Below the pieces are notes generated by a model that searched no databases, was not told where the DNA came from, and saw only the letters and a list, made by a program, of their open reading frames with translations. Positions 17,574-26,818 of a stretch of DNA of 64,000 nt are shown piece by piece. The position numbers and the translations under genes are program-made. Position 1 is the stretch's first letter, and each line of letters opens with the position of its first letter. Source of the stretch: Planobispora longispora (lineage in GTDB: Bacteria > Actinomycetota > Actinomycetes > Streptosporangiales > Streptosporangiaceae); assembly GCF_016863135.1 (NCBI RefSeq), contig NZ_BOOH01000009.1, forward strand, positions 1 through 64,000, read 5' to 3'.

Positions 17574-19052
17574 TCAGTGCGCCGAGGCGCCCTCGCGGGC
17601 CTTCTTGGGGAGCATGAAGCCGATGACGAAGGTCGCCGAGGTGAGCCCGATGGTCAGCAGGGTGACCAGCCCGGCGGCGTCGAGGAAGCCGTGCACGTGC
17701 GGGCGGTGGCCGACCGTGCTGAAGAAGACGGTGCCGAGGACGGCGACGCCGAGCGAGGCGCCGAGCTGCTCGAAGGAGGACACCAGGCCGGAGGCCGAGC
17801 CGATCTCGCGATCGCCGAGGTCGGCCAGGATGATGTCGAACAGCGGGACGAAGATCATGCCCATGCCGATCCCGAAGGCGACCATCGGGGCGGTCAGGTC
17901 CCATCCGCCCAGATCGGTCCCCGCGGTGGAGAAGACCAGGTAGAGGCCGACGAGCCCGGCGGTCATCACGGTCAGGCCGATGTGCAGGAGGTGCCTGCCG
18001 AGCCTGTTCATCATGGTGCCGCCGAAGATGGAGCCGATGAAGGCGCCCGCGGCCCAGGAGATCATCGTCAGGCTGGCGTCCAGCGGCGTGTAGCCCAGGC
18101 CGAGCTGGAGGAACAGGCCGACGGCGAGGGAGAAACCGGTGATCGCGCCGAAGAAGATCACGGCGAACGCCACGCCGGAGGTGTAGGAGCGCTTGGCGAG
18201 GACGGCCAGCTCGATCAGCGGGGTACGGCCGGAGCGGGTGCGGCGCAGCTGGTGCCAGACGAAGGCGGCGAACACCGGGACCGAGGCGGCGAGCAGGATC
18301 AGCGACCAGGTGGGCCAGCCCAGCTCGTGGCCCTGGACCAGCGGGTAGACGAGCGTGAACATGCCGGTCGCGGCCAGCAGCGCGCCGATCACGTCGAGCC
18401 GCTGCCCGCGGGCGACGGGCTCGGCCTCGGGCAGCACCTTCCAGCCGACGATCAGGGCGAACGCGCCGAGCGGCAGGTTGATCAGGAAGATCATGCGCCA
18501 GCCGGTGCCGAGGACGTCGGCCTCGATGAGCATCCCCGCGACCACCGGTCCGAGGATCGTGGCCATCCCGATGACCGGCCCCAGGGCGGCGAACGCCTTG
18601 CCGACCTCGGCGCCGAACAGGTCGCGGATGAGACCGAAGGACTGCGGCACCATGACCGCGGCGAACGCGCCCTGCAGGACGCGGGCGCCGATGAGCATCT
18701 CCGGCGAGACGGCCAGCGCGCAGGCGGCCGAGGTGACGAGGAATCCGGCGATGCCGATCATCATCATCCGCCGGCGGCCGAACATGTCGCCGAGCCGCCC
18801 GCCGGTGAGCAGGCCGACCGCCATCGCCAGGGTGTATCCGGCCGCGACCCACTGCAGGGTGGCGAGCGAGCCGCCGAGGTCGGTGCGGATCACCGGGGCG
18901 GCCACGTTGGCCACGGTCGAGTCGAGGAGGTTGAGCAGGTCGGCGGCGAGGACGGCGAAGAGCCCCAGCCAGCGGTGGGAGCGCCGGGCGACGGGGGCCG
19001 GCTTCGGCGGCTCGGGGGCGAGGACCGGGGCGGAAGGGGCGGTGACGGTCAT
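17574..19052 (-). CDS. EmrB/QacA-type MFS drug exporter (14 TM)
   Basis: A 492-aa DHA2-family proton antiporter with about 14 membrane segments. Family motifs seen: LDSTVANVAAP in helix 1, GGRLGDMFGRRR between helices 2 and 3, GARVLQGAFAA in helix 4, and the antiporter motif around GPVIGMATILGPVVAG in helix 5. ATG 19052 has AAGGA upstream; an apparent N-terminal extension is only the translated operator region. The promoter is nearly identical to that of the next gene, the epoxide hydrolase, so the two belong to one regulon. Role inferred: efflux of a toxic organic compound. Confidence 0.92.
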   Translation of the reverse strand: MTVTAPSAPVLAPEPPKPAPVARRSHRWLGLFAVLAADLLNLLDSTVANVAAPVIRTDLGGSLATLQWVAAGYTLAMAVGLLTGGRLGDMFGRRRMMMIGIAGFLVTSAACALAVSPEMLIGARVLQGAFAAVMVPQSFGLIRDLFGAEVGKAFAALGPVIGMATILGPVVAGMLIEADVLGTGWRMIFLINLPLGAFALIVGWKVLPEAEPVARGQRLDVIGALLAATGMFTLVYPLVQGHELGWPTWSLILLAASVPVFAAFVWHQLRRTRSGRTPLIELAVLAKRSYTSGVAFAVIFFGAITGFSLAVGLFLQLGLGYTPLDASLTMISWAAGAFIGSIFGGTMMNRLGRHLLHIGLTVMTAGLVGLYLVFSTAGTDLGGWDLTAPMVAFGIGMGMIFVPLFDIILADLGDREIGSASGLVSSFEQLGASLGVAVLGTVFFSTVGHRPHVHGFLDAAGLVTLLTIGLTSATFVIGFMLPKKAREGASAH

Positions 19053-19085
19053 GGTGGCGTCCTTCGGGCGATGAACCTTTGGATC

Positions 19086-19131
19086 GGAATGATCTATTCC
19101 GATATTATCAGAACGGAATGCTTCATTCCAA
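19086..19131 (-). promoter_or_regulatory. double-operator promoter of the MFS gene
   Basis: Minus-strand -35 TTGGAA (19126-19131) and -10 TAATAT (19102-19107) are 18 nt apart. Two 15-bp inverted repeats flank the -10: GGAATGCTTCATTCC at 19115-19129, overlapping the -35, and GGAATGATCTATTCC at 19086-19100. Both have the form GGAAT-N5-ATTCC. The same layout occurs before the epoxide hydrolase gene. This is what a TetR-like repressor site would look like; no such gene is in the window. Confidence 0.75.
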
Positions 19132-19188
19132 CACTTGAGAGAGAAAATCATGGACGCCCGGGACTCGCGCCGCGCCGGCCGGACATGA

Positions 19189-19230
19189 CTCCGCCGCGCC
19201 GGGCCCTTGCGGGGCGCCGGCGCGGCGGAG
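19189..19230 (-). terminator. stem-loop after the epoxide hydrolase gene
   Basis: Perfect 12-bp arms CTCCGCCGCGCC and GGCGCGGCGGAG with an 18-nt loop, placed just downstream of the epoxide hydrolase stop on the minus strand. There is no clear T-run. Confidence 0.5.
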
Positions 19231-19258
19231 GGGTGTCAGGGGGCGGAGAAGCCGGGGA

Positions 19259-20419
19259 TCAGGCGGCGCGGAGCCCCCGGAAGAACTGGCGGAGGTCGCC
19301 GATGAGGAGGTCGGGCGCGTCGTGGGCGGCCCAGTGGCTGCCGCGCTCGAACTCGTTCCAGGACACGATGTTGCTGTGGTCGCGCTCGGCGAAGCGCCGC
19401 AGCGGAGTGAAGTCGTAGGCGAAGGCGGCCAGGCCGGTCGGGACGGTCGTCGGCTCGCCCGGGTGCTCGGAGTGCTGGTCCTCGTAGTAGAGGCGGGCCG
19501 ACGACGCCGAGGTGTTGGTCAGCCAGTAGATCGTGGCGTTGGTGAGGACCACGTCCGGGTCGACCGCCTCCCCGAGCAGCTGGCCGATCCAGGCGAGCTG
19601 GCCGGCGGGCGAGTCGGCCAGGGCGTGCGCCAGGTTCTGCGGCTTGGTCGCCTGGAGCTGGGCGTAGGCCGACATCTCCGCGTTGAACGACTGGAGGAAG
19701 GCCAGCTTCTCCATGTCCTCCGCCGACAGGCCCGCGAACTCGGCCGGGTCGCCGGAGGGGAAGGAGAACAGCTGGTTCACGTGCACGCCGATCACGTGGT
19801 CCGGGTCGACCCGCCCGACCTCGGGGGAGATCAGCGAGCCCGCGTCGTTGCCGTGCGCGCCGTAGCGCTCGTAGCCCAGGCGGCGCATGAGCTCGGCCCA
19901 GGCGCGGGCGATGCGGTGACGGTTCCAGCCCCGCTCCCGGGTGTGCCCGGAGAAGCCGAAACCGGGGATGGACGGGATGACCACGTGGAAGGCGTCGGCC
20001 GGGTCGCCGCCGTGGGAGCGGGGGTCGGTGAGGGGACCGATCAGGTCCAGGTACTCGACGATCGAGTTGGGCCAGCCGTGGGTGAGGATCAGCGGCGTGG
20101 CGTCGGGCTCGGCGGAGCGGACGTGCAGGAAGTGCACGGTCTGGCCGTCGATCTCGGTTGTGAACTGCGGGTAAGCGTTGATCTTCGCCTCCCATGCGCG
20201 CCAGTCGTAGCCGGTGCGCCAGCGCTCGACGAGCCGCTTGACGTAGGCGGCCGGGACGCCGTACTCCCAGCCCGGCGGGACCGGGCCGGTCTGCTCCTTC
20301 TTCTCGTCGGGGTCGGCGGGCAGTTCCTCGGCCCAGCGGGTGCGGGTCAGCCGGTCCTGGAGGTCGTCGAGGTCGGCCTGGGGGATCTCGACGCGGAAGG
20401 GGCGGATCTCGGTGCTCAA
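19259..20419 (-). CDS. epoxide hydrolase (alpha/beta hydrolase)
   Basis: A 386-aa protein of the microsomal-type epoxide hydrolase family: an N-terminal EHN domain (1-105), the HGWP oxyanion motif at 114-117, nucleophile D192 in HGNDAG, and a catalytic-His region near the C-terminus ([11 protein letters not shown]). The start is TTG at 20419 because AGGAGG lies 6 nt upstream; the longer frame only translates the operator. It converts epoxides to diols by water addition. Co-regulation with the MFS exporter suggests a detoxification response to an epoxide or other xenobiotic. Confidence 0.9.
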   Translation of the reverse strand: MSTEIRPFRVEIPQADLDDLQDRLTRTRWAEELPADPDEKKEQTGPVPPGWEYGVPAAYVKRLVERWRTGYDWRAWEAKINAYPQFTTEIDGQTVHFLHVRSAEPDATPLILTHGWPNSIVEYLDLIGPLTDPRSHGGDPADAFHVVIPSIPGFGFSGHTRERGWNRHRIARAWAELMRRLGYERYGAHGNDAGSLISPEVGRVDPDHVIGVHVNQLFSFPSGDPAEFAGLSAEDMEKLAFLQSFNAEMSAYAQLQATKPQNLAHALADSPAGQLAWIGQLLGEAVDPDVVLTNATIYWLTNTSASSARLYYEDQHSEHPGEPTTVPTGLAAFAYDFTPLRRFAERDHSNIVSWNEFERGSHWAAHDAPDLLIGDLRQFFRGLRAA

Positions 20420-20455
20420 GGGGTCCTCCTGTGGATCACCTGTGATCGGCGGATC

Positions 20456-20501
20456 GGAACGATCTATTCCGATAATATCAGAACGGAATGATTTATTCCA
20501 C
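20456..20501 (-). promoter_or_regulatory. double-operator promoter of the epoxide hydrolase gene
   Basis: Near copy of the MFS promoter. The -35 is GTGGAA (20496-20501), the -10 is TATTAT (20472-20477), again 18 nt apart. Operators are GGAATGATTTATTCC at 20485-20499 and GGAACGATCTATTCC at 20456-20470 (one mismatch in one arm). The TCNGAACG-type spacer between them is also conserved. Confidence 0.75.
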
Positions 20502-20841
20502 ACCTCTGGCCGCTCGTGTCCGGGGCGCCGCCGTCATGCGGCGGCTCGGCCACGTCGGCACGGTCACCCCGTCACCGCCGTCATCCCCGTCACTCCCGTC
20601 GCTGCCGGAACGGCCGAGGCGCCTCCGATGCTCGCCGACTTCGGGCCGGCGGGCAACGCCCGGCCTCCATGATCGCGGAGCGTCGCGGCGCCTGCACGGC
20701 ACGACCTTGGCGCGGCATGACATGGACACCGCGCCGGCCTGTGCCGATAATTCAGTGAATCTACGGATCGCGACTTCCGTCATCGCGGCTCCCCGTCAAT
20801 TCCCGGTGATCTCTCATGCCCGGGTGACAGAAGGGCTGCCC
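20502..20841. other. gap upstream of the chitinase gene
   Basis: About 340 bp without a credible gene. It should hold the chitinase promoter. I looked for a dre-like TGGTCTAG site, common before chitinase genes, and did not find one. Small open frames here have no ribosome site and no family features. Confidence 0.5.
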
Positions 20842-22386
20842 ATGAAACGGACCTCCCGCCTCCTGACGCTCGCGGCGGCGCTGCTGCTGGCGATCGCGGG
20901 GATCCTCATCACACAGACCTCGGCCCATGCGGCCAACCTGCTCCAGAACCCCGGCTTCGAGAGCGGCGCCCTCTCGCCCTGGTCCTGCTCCGGCGGGCTG
21001 GGATCGGTGGTCGACTCCCCGGCCCGCTCCGGCGCCAAGGCGCTCGCCGGCGCGGCCGGCGGCTCCGACAACGCCCGGTGCGCCCAGACCGTGGCCGTCC
21101 GGCCGAGCACCGCCTACACCCTGACCGCGTGGGTCCGCGGCAGCCACGTGTATCTCGGCGTGACCGGCGGCGGATCCCGCTGGACCTCGTCGCCGACGGC
21201 GTACACCCAGCTCACCCTCACCTTCACCACCGCGGCCGGCCAGACCGCCGCCGAGGTCTATCTGCACGGCTGGTACGGCCAGGGCGCCTACTACGCCGAC
21301 GACGTCAGCTTCGACGGGCCCGGAGGCGTCCCGACGGGCTCGCCCACCCCGACGGTCTCCCCGACGCCGACGGTCTCTCCGACGGTCTCACCGACCCCCA
21401 CGGTCTCCCCGACGCCCACGCCGACCGGGAGCACCTGCGCGCTGAAGCCCAGGCCCGCCGGCAAGGTGCTCCAGGGGTACTGGGAGAACTGGGACGGCGC
21501 GATCAACGGCGTGCACCCGCCGTTCGGCTGGACGCCGATCACCGACCCCCGCATCCGGCAGCACGGCTACAACGTCATCAACGCCGCGTTCCCGGTCATC
21601 CGCTCCGACGGCACCGTGCTGTGGGAGGACGGCATGGACGCCACCGTGAAGGTCGCCACCCCCGCCGAGATGTGCCAGGCCAAGGCCGCCGGCCTGACGA
21701 TCCTGATGTCCATCGGCGGGGCGACCGCGGGCATCGACCTCAGCTCCAGCGCCGTCGCCGACCGCTTCGTCGCGACCGTCGTGCCGATCCTGAAGAGGTA
21801 CAACTTCGACGGCATCGACATCGACATCGAGACCGGCCTCACCGGCAGCGGGAACATCAACCAGCTCTCGGCCTCCCAGAGCAACCTCATCCGCATCATC
21901 GACGGCGTGCTCGCCCAGATGCCGCCCGGCTTCGGCCTGACCATGGCCCCCGAGACGGCCTACGTCACCGGCGGCAGCGTGACGTACGGCTCCATCTGGG
22001 GCGCGTACCTGCCGATCATCAAGAAGTACGCCGACAACGGCCGCCTCTGGTGGCTGAACATGCAGTACTACAACGGGAGCATGTACGGCTGCTCCGGCGA
22101 CTCGTACTCCGCGGGCACGGTCCAGGGGTTCACCGCCCAGACCACCTGCCTGAACGACGGCCTGGTCATCCAGGGCGCCACGATCAGGGTCCCGTACGAC
22201 AAGCAGGTCCCCGGCCTGCCCGCCCAGCCCGGCGCCGGGGGCGGGCACATGTCGCCCGCCCTGGTGGCCCAGAGCTGGAACGCCTTCAACGGCGGCCTCA
22301 AGGGCCTGATGACCTGGTCCATCAACTGGGACGGCTCGAAGAACTGGACGTTCGGCGACAACGTCAAGGCACTGCAGGGCCGCTGA
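20842..22386 (+). CDS. secreted GH18 chitinase with N-terminal carbohydrate-binding domain
   Basis: A 514-aa exoenzyme. Signal peptide at 1-30 (cleavage AHA/AN); residues 31-160 form a beta-sandwich of the CenC/CBM4_9-like kind starting NLLQNPGFESG; residues 163-197 are a Pro/Thr/Ser linker of PTPTVS units; residues 205-514 are the GH18 barrel. The catalytic DxxDxDxE motif is D323-G-I-D326-I-D328-I-E330, with E330 as acid. The strand MSIGG at 289-293 is also typical. ATG 20842 follows GAAGGG. It hydrolyses chitin outside the cell. The presumed inverted-repeat terminator follows at 22404. Confidence 0.94.
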   Translation: MKRTSRLLTLAAALLLAIAGILITQTSAHAANLLQNPGFESGALSPWSCSGGLGSVVDSPARSGAKALAGAAGGSDNARCAQTVAVRPSTAYTLTAWVRGSHVYLGVTGGGSRWTSSPTAYTQLTLTFTTAAGQTAAEVYLHGWYGQGAYYADDVSFDGPGGVPTGSPTPTVSPTPTVSPTVSPTPTVSPTPTPTGSTCALKPRPAGKVLQGYWENWDGAINGVHPPFGWTPITDPRIRQHGYNVINAAFPVIRSDGTVLWEDGMDATVKVATPAEMCQAKAAGLTILMSIGGATAGIDLSSSAVADRFVATVVPILKRYNFDGIDIDIETGLTGSGNINQLSASQSNLIRIIDGVLAQMPPGFGLTMAPETAYVTGGSVTYGSIWGAYLPIIKKYADNGRLWWLNMQYYNGSMYGCSGDSYSAGTVQGFTAQTTCLNDGLVIQGATIRVPYDKQVPGLPAQPGAGGGHMSPALVAQSWNAFNGGLKGLMTWSINWDGSKNWTFGDNVKALQGR

Positions 22387-22403
22387 GAGCGGTTCGGAGT
22401 CCG

Positions 22404-22442
22404 GATCATGCGGTTGAAGTGAGGAGCTTCAACCGCATGATC
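22404..22442. terminator. perfect 16-bp inverted repeat after the chitinase gene
   Basis: GATCATGCGGTTGAAG and its exact complement are separated by 7 nt (TGAGGAG). It is less GC-rich than its surroundings and has no T-run. It lies 18 nt after the chitinase stop. A factor-dependent or bidirectional terminator is likely. Just downstream, GGAACACCCGGC recurs three times (22483-22523). Confidence 0.55.
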
Positions 22443-22530
22443 GAGCCTCGAAGTTCGTCCCGCCGGGAGTGAACGGGGGCTCGGAACACCCGGCAGAACA
22501 CCCGGCGAGCGGAACACCCCGGCGAGCCGG

Positions 22531-23448
22531 TCACGGTTCGACGCGGTGCGCCCCGGCGTAGACGTTGAAGCGCTCGCCGCGCAGGAAGCCGACCAGCGTC
22601 ATGCCGAACTCCCTGGCCAGGTCCACGGCCAGGGAGGACGGCGCGGAGACCGCGCAGACGACCGGCACGCCCGCCGCCAGGGCCTTCTGCATGATCTCGT
22701 AGCTGGTCCGGCCGCTGACCATGAGGACGTGACCGGCCAGCGGCAGCCGCCCGTCCAGCAGCGCCCAGCCGGTCAGCTTGTCGACCGCGTTGTGCCGTCC
22801 CACGTCCTCGCGGAGTGCCACGAGCCCGCCGTCCGGGGTGAAGAGCCCGGCCGCGTGCAGGCCCCCCGTCCGGCCGAACACGCCCTGGGCCCGCCGGAGG
22901 GTGTCCGGCAGGCCGTACAGGACCTCGGCGGGGACCGCGAGGCCGTCCCGCGCGAGCGGCGGGGAGCACCGCTCACGCAGGGCGTCGAGGCTCGCGGTGC
23001 CGCACACGCCGCAGGCGCTGGAGGTCACGAAGTGCCGGTCGAGGGAGGGCAGGTCGGGCAGGCGGTCGCCGCGCAGCCGTACGGTGACCGTGTTGTAGCG
23101 CGCCTCGGGCGGCACGTCCTCGTCCGCGCAGTAGGAGATGGACGCGATGGAGCCGGGCGCCGCGACGCCCTCGCCGTGCAGGAACCCGGCCGCCAGCTCG
23201 AAGTCGTGCCCGGGGGTCCGCATGGTGATCGCCACGGTGCGGCGCCCGCCGCCCGCCCGGATCCGGATCTCCAGCGGCTCCTCGGTGGCCAGGTCGTCGC
23301 GGCGGTCCCGGACGGCCCGGCCGGAGAACTCCCGGATCCGGACCCGGCTGACCGGCCCCGGCCGCCTGACCCCGCGACCGGCCTCCCCCGCGGGCGTCCC
23401 GGGGGCGCCACGCGGGGGAGCGGGGTCGGCGGGGTTCCCGGCGGTCAT
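22531..23448 (-). CDS. fdhD: formate dehydrogenase accessory sulfurtransferase
   Basis: A 305-aa FdhD protein that passes sulfur from the cysteine desulfurase to the bis-MGD molybdenum cofactor of formate dehydrogenase-like enzymes. The active-site loop has C146 and C149 in SSACGVCG. Other family features are TPGHDFELAAGFLHGEG and REDVGRHNAVDK. The ATG overlaps the stop of the oxidoreductase gene (ATGA), so the maturation factor is coupled to its client. The first 35 residues are a Pro/Gly-rich extension. Confidence 0.94.
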   Translation of the reverse strand: MTAGNPADPAPPRGAPGTPAGEAGRGVRRPGPVSRVRIREFSGRAVRDRRDDLATEEPLEIRIRAGGGRRTVAITMRTPGHDFELAAGFLHGEGVAAPGSIASISYCADEDVPPEARYNTVTVRLRGDRLPDLPSLDRHFVTSSACGVCGTASLDALRERCSPPLARDGLAVPAEVLYGLPDTLRRAQGVFGRTGGLHAAGLFTPDGGLVALREDVGRHNAVDKLTGWALLDGRLPLAGHVLMVSGRTSYEIMQKALAAGVPVVCAVSAPSSLAVDLAREFGMTLVGFLRGERFNVYAGAHRVEP

Positions 23449-25679
23449 GAGGGCAGTTTCGTGATCATGGCCAGGGCGTTGTAGTCGGGGATGCGCGCGG
23501 CGGAGGAGCGGCGGCCCGCGTCGAGCAGGACGTTGCCCTCGGGCCAGTGGATCTGCAGGTTGCCGGGGGTCAGCGGGGCGCGCAGCACCCGGCCGCGGAA
23601 GACGCGCCCGCCGGTGACCGAGCGCAGCTCCACGGGGGCGCCGTCGGGCAGGCCGAGGCGGTCGGCGTCGTGCGCGCTCATCAGCACCGCCTCGCGGGTG
23701 GCGCCGTTGAAGCCGTCGCGGCGCTCGTGGACCATGCTGTTGAACTGCTTGCCGCGCCGGGTGGCGACCATGAACGCCCCGTCGGGGCGCTCCAGGGCGG
23801 GCAGCGGGACCGGGGAGAACCGGCCCAGGCCGTCGGCCGTGGGGAAGCGGCCGTCCGGGCACAGGTGCCGGCCGCCGTACTGGACGTTGTCCCCGAACGC
23901 CGACAGCCCGGCGACGCCCGCGTAGAACGGGACCGCCCGCTCGATGTCCGCCCGGATCTCGGCGGTGCCCGCGTAGCGGAGCCGGTCGGCCAGCTCCGGC
24001 CGGGCGCGGCCGGCCAGCTCGGTGAAGATCTGCCACTCCGGCCGGGCCTCGCCGATCCGGGGGCCGGGGATCTCCGGGGAGAGGATGATCCGCCGCTCGG
24101 TGGTCGTCTCGGTGACGCCCCCGACCATCTCGTAGCGGGTCTGGGCGGGCAGCAGCAGGACGTCGCCCCCGGAGCCGTCGGGCCCCTCCGCGGGCACCAG
24201 CATCTGCGAGGACAGGACGATGTCGATGTGCACGCGGAGCTTCAGCCGGGACAGGGCCTCGCGGCAGTAGCCCGGGTCGGGCAGGACCTCCAGGAAGTTG
24301 CCGCCGCTGGAGACCAGGACGTCCAGCTCTCCCCGGTGGGCCGCGTCGATCATGTCGGTGGCGGTCAGGCCGGGGGCGGTGGGCACCTCGAAGCCCCACA
24401 GCTCACCGAACCTGCGGGCGTTCTCCTCGGTGATCGGCAGGCCGCCGGGCAGGCCGGTGGCGTAGGCGCCCATCTCGGCGCCGCCCTGCACGCCGCTGTG
24501 CCCGCGGATCGGCATCAATCCGCACCTGTCGCGGCCGACGAAGCCCCGGGCCAGCGCCAGGTTCACGATCGAGCGGACGTTGTCCTCGCCGTAGGTGTGC
24601 TGGGTGATGCCCATCGACCAGACCAGCACCGCCGAGCGTGCCCTGCCCAGCAGCTCGGCCAGCTCGAACATCTGCTCCCGGCTCGCCCCGGCCAGCGCCT
24701 CCAGCGACTCCCACGACTGCCCGGCCAGCTCCCGCCGTACGGCGTCGAAGCCCGTCGTGTGCTCGTCGATCCAGGCCTCGTCCGCCCAGCCGTTCTCGAT
24801 CAGGTGCTTGAGCACGCCGTTGAGGAAGCCGATGTCGCCGCCGACGTTCACGCCGAAGAAATGGTCGGTGATCTTCGTGCCGAAGAGCGCGGACTCGGCG
24901 TTGGACGGCACCCAGTACTTGTCCATGCCGGGCTCGCGGTAGGCGTTGACCATCGCGATCTTCGTCCCGGCCTTCTTGGCGTGGTAGAGGTACTTCATCG
25001 CGACCGGCTGGTTGTTCGACGGGTTGGACCCGATGAACACGATCAGGTCCGAGCCGATCCAGTCGGTGTAGGAGCAGGTCGTCGCGGCCGCGCCGATGGT
25101 CTCCTTCAGCGCGACGGTCGAGGGGGAGTGGCAGATGCGGGCCGCGTTGTCCACGGAGTTGGAGCCCAGCGCCCGGACCGCCTTCTGCGCCGCGAAGTAG
25201 TTCTCGTTCGGCACGCCCCGGCTGGTCAGGTAGACCCCGAGCCGGGATCCGCGCAGGTGCGGCGCGGCCAGGTCCAGGGCCTCGTCCCAGCCGATCCGGG
25301 TGAATCCGGGCTCGCCCGCGCGGCGCAGCATCGGGTACGGCAGCCGCCCGAGGTCACGCAGCTCCGCGCTCTTGCGCCCCTCCAGGGCGGAGACGTCCTC
25401 CAGCACGGAGACGTCCAGGGCGGGCATCGTGTTCAGCGGCAGGAGCCGCAACCGGATGTTGCACAGATGGATCTCGTCCATGGTCCAGTCGCGCATGCCC
25501 TTGGTGCCCAGCGCGCACCCGTCGCAGGTCCCCTGCGTGAGGATCCGCCAGGCGTAGCGGCGGTTGCCCTTGACCGAGCGGAAGGCCTTGACCAGCTCCA
25601 GGTAGTTGTTCGGCTTGCGCTCGCCGATCCCGAAGGGCTTCCAGCTCGCCCAGTTGCGCGGGTCGAGACGTCTCTTCAT
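23445..25679 (-). CDS. FdhF/YdeP-family molybdopterin oxidoreductase
   Basis: A 744-aa bis-MGD enzyme of the YdeP group. Near the N-terminus GTCDGCALGTKGMRDW replaces the usual 4Fe-4S motif of formate dehydrogenases; the putative Mo ligand is the Cys of RICHSPS; cofactor-binding motifs are FIGSNPSNNQP and the C-terminal NSMVHERRDGFN. ATG 25679 was chosen; the frame extends another 16 residues upstream without a good site. It is adjacent to fdhD but has no electron-transfer subunits nearby. Related E. coli YdeP is linked to acid resistance; the substrate here is unknown. Confidence 0.9.
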   Translation of the reverse strand: MKRRLDPRNWASWKPFGIGERKPNNYLELVKAFRSVKGNRRYAWRILTQGTCDGCALGTKGMRDWTMDEIHLCNIRLRLLPLNTMPALDVSVLEDVSALEGRKSAELRDLGRLPYPMLRRAGEPGFTRIGWDEALDLAAPHLRGSRLGVYLTSRGVPNENYFAAQKAVRALGSNSVDNAARICHSPSTVALKETIGAAATTCSYTDWIGSDLIVFIGSNPSNNQPVAMKYLYHAKKAGTKIAMVNAYREPGMDKYWVPSNAESALFGTKITDHFFGVNVGGDIGFLNGVLKHLIENGWADEAWIDEHTTGFDAVRRELAGQSWESLEALAGASREQMFELAELLGRARSAVLVWSMGITQHTYGEDNVRSIVNLALARGFVGRDRCGLMPIRGHSGVQGGAEMGAYATGLPGGLPITEENARRFGELWGFEVPTAPGLTATDMIDAAHRGELDVLVSSGGNFLEVLPDPGYCREALSRLKLRVHIDIVLSSQMLVPAEGPDGSGGDVLLLPAQTRYEMVGGVTETTTERRIILSPEIPGPRIGEARPEWQIFTELAGRARPELADRLRYAGTAEIRADIERAVPFYAGVAGLSAFGDNVQYGGRHLCPDGRFPTADGLGRFSPVPLPALERPDGAFMVATRRGKQFNSMVHERRDGFNGATREAVLMSAHDADRLGLPDGAPVELRSVTGGRVFRGRVLRAPLTPGNLQIHWPEGNVLLDAGRRSSAARIPDYNALAMITKLPS

Positions 25680-25814
25680 GCGTCCATTTTCGCCCCCCTG
25701 CGGAGGATGCGGATAGCCGGAACGCATCTATCGGTTCAATCTATGATCGCGGTATTCGCTGGTCATCGCCCTGTTCGTGCAGCATTCGGTCGTCCGGGGA
25801 GGGAAGATGGAGGG

Positions 25815-26639
25815 GTGCTGGACTCCCCCTTCACCGATCTCGAGCGCCCGCCGCTCTCCCAGGCGGCGCTCAACCGCGCCCTGGTGCGCCCCGGCGGCCT
25901 CTGGTCGGACATCGCCGTCGTCGACAGGACCGGCTCGACGAACGCCGACCTCGCGCAGGCCGCACGTGACGGCGCCCGCCAGGGAGCGGTCATCGTCGCG
26001 GAGTCGCAGTTCGCCGGGCGCGGCAGGCTCGGCCGGGCCTGGTCCGCGCCGCCGCGCGCCGGCCTGACGTTCTCGATGCTGCTGCGGCCCGACCCGCCGC
26101 CGGCGCGGCAGGGCTGGCTGCCGCTGCTCGTCGGCCTGGCCGCCGTCTCGGCGGTGCGCCGGCTGGCGGAGGTGGACGCCCGCCTGAAATGGCCCAACGA
26201 CCTGCTGATCGGGGAGCGCAAGCTCGCCGGCGTGCTCGCCGAGCGGGTGGACAGCGCGGTGATCGTCGGAGTCGGGCTCAACGTCAGCCTGCGCCCCCAG
26301 GAGCTGCCCGTCCCCACCGCCACCTCGCTCGCCGTCGAGAAGGCCGCCTGCACCGACCGCGACCCGCTCCTGCGGGAGGTGCTGCGGGAGATCGAGACGC
26401 ACTACCGCGAGTGGTCGGAGGCGGACGGCGACGCGGACGCCTGCGGGCTGCGGGCCGCCTACCTCGCGGCCAGCGGGACGGTCGGGCGGCGCGTCCGGGT
26501 GGAGCTGCCCGGGGAGCGCGTGCTCACCGGCCTGGCGACCGGCGTCGACCCCTCCGGGCACCTGGTGGTGGAGTCCGGCGGGCAGGAGCACACGCTCAGC
26601 GCGGGCGACGTCGTGCACGTCCGCCCGGACGCCGTCTGA
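25815..26639 (+). CDS. birA: biotin--[acetyl-CoA-carboxylase] ligase
   Basis: A 274-aa BirA without the DNA-binding domain, as usual in actinobacteria. It joins biotin to the carrier domain of acyl-CoA carboxylases. Motifs: GSTNADL, the biotinyl-AMP loop GRGRLGRAWSAPP, KWPNDLL, and a C-terminal SH3-like domain (VRVELPGERVLTG). The start is GTG 25815 with GGAGGG 11 nt upstream. It is divergent from the oxidoreductase gene and probably leads the PH-domain and cyclase genes. Its clients likely include the partner of the AccD found at 8-9.5 kb. Confidence 0.93.
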   Translation: MLDSPFTDLERPPLSQAALNRALVRPGGLWSDIAVVDRTGSTNADLAQAARDGARQGAVIVAESQFAGRGRLGRAWSAPPRAGLTFSMLLRPDPPPARQGWLPLLVGLAAVSAVRRLAEVDARLKWPNDLLIGERKLAGVLAERVDSAVIVGVGLNVSLRPQELPVPTATSLAVEKAACTDRDPLLREVLREIETHYREWSEADGDADACGLRAAYLAASGTVGRRVRVELPGERVLTGLATGVDPSGHLVVESGGQEHTLSAGDVVHVRPDAV

Positions 26640-26818
26640 CCGCGGGCTGCCGCAGCCGCCCCGCTCGGCCGTCCGCACGCCACCTTGCTCGGCCGTCCGC
26701 CGCGCCGCCTCGTCCGGCCGTCCGCCGCGCCGCCCCGCGGGGCGGCGCGGCGTCTTCCCGGGGCCGTTCACCGTACGGCCCCTGACGGGGGAGGCGCGGC
26801 CGTGCCACGATGTGCCCC

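Noticed and set aside
19053-19151. N-terminal extension of the MFS protein (and the similar one of the epoxide hydrolase)
   Set aside because: The similar peptides arise from translating the duplicated operator/promoter; good ribosome sites mark the internal starts at 19052 and 20419.
20502-20841. DasR site before the chitinase gene
   Set aside because: I searched by eye for TGGTCTAG-like dyads in this gap and found none.
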